Shown here: one piece after another, positions 41,136-41,534 of the stretch
Layout: each line of letters begins with the position of its first letter
Numbering within the stretch: the first letter of the stretch is position 1
DNA from: Ophiothrix spiculata
Lineage: Eukaryota > Echinodermata > Ophiuroidea > Amphilepidida > Ophiotrichidae
Assembly (NCBI GenBank): GCA_000969725.1
Contig: JXSR01S032318.1
DNA: 41,534 nt
Reading direction: 5' to 3' (one strand)
The notes under the pieces: generated by a model
What the model saw: only the letters and a program-made list of their open reading frames with translations
The model's database searches: none
Told to the model about the DNA's origin: nothing
Position numbers and translations under genes: made by a program

Positions 41136-41534
41136 TATTAGTCTACCATTGATGTATACAGCCAAACACCTCCAGTGGGTACGATACTAGCCAATGTACC
41201 TTTTAGCATGATTGCATAAGTCTTGACTGTGGGGAAGGCTAGAGATCCTTTATAGTTAATTGAGGTTGTAAAAAGAAATTACGCGACCGGTGTGGCGGAA
41301 AAAAGTCGGCGATTGTCAAAAACCTGGCCAAATTTCACCACACACTTGATGATTCTATTGATATCAAAATTATTTAAACAGGCATAACGTTATATTGCTA
41401 TTTACCGGCAGGATTGGGTCTTTTGCGCTAGTCCATAATGAACAGCGCGAATACATCATTTACATGTACAGCGATCAAAATCAGCTGGTATCGTGGAAGA
41501 TTGTTGAAGATAAATTTGTCAAACAACGCTCATG
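41136..41534. other. no feature recognised
   Basis: Unremarkable sequence up to the window end. Confidence 0.4.

Overview
This is a eukaryotic, AT-rich, heavily repetitive window, most like a marine invertebrate and probably a deuterostome such as an echinoderm or hemichordate. The reasons are short exons with GT-AG introns of 1-8 kb, L2/CR1-like and RTE-like LINE tails, a tRNA-derived SINE, many small inverted-repeat transposons, and a receptor of the C-type-lectin/GAIN/7TM type. The phylum is inferred and I cannot name a species. No rRNA, true tRNA gene, CRISPR array or bacterial-type operon was seen.

The main gene is on the + strand and spans about 2591-33201. Ten exons join in compatible reading phases. 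They encode a C-type lectin domain (2591-2875 and 10412-10543), a Thr-rich linker (11440-11558), a GAIN domain (17860-17940, 20757-20850, 21610-21702, 23251-23438, 24589-24641), a GPS autoproteolysis exon with the HLT tripeptide (27392-27497), and the start of the first transmembrane exon (33148-33201). This is the layout of an adhesion G-protein-coupled receptor. The TM1 exon runs straight into the 3' part of a LINE and reaches an in-frame stop at 33301, so no 7TM domain follows in this window.

A second, related receptor gene lies on the minus strand at 33930-37160. Three exons are visible, equivalent to the last three GAIN/GPS exons. Two of them match the + copy exactly in length (53 and 106 nt), and the third is one codon longer (191 against 188 nt). 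The two genes face each other tail to tail, and neither has a complete 7TM region here. A short intron tag that follows each GPS exon has opposite orientation relative to its exon in the two copies, which suggests an inversion breakpoint near 33840. A 105-base assembly gap (31262-31366) between the genes is flanked by two nearly identical copies of a 0.7-0.9 kb sequence, so the local assembly should be treated with care.

The introns are packed with mobile DNA. There are decayed LINE ends (including one LINE inside another at 6640-9590), hAT-type, Harbinger-type, mariner-type and piggyBac-type non-autonomous elements with recognisable target duplications, and a SINE. There is also a striking class of inverted-repeat elements whose interior is one short word repeated in both orientations: GTAC, CCATGG, TTGGATTATC, ACTAGTC/TTAGTC, TCCTTGAAAG or CCGGTCGG. 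Several are nested in one another. This class, together with the LINE-truncated and inverted receptor pair, is the most interesting content of the window.
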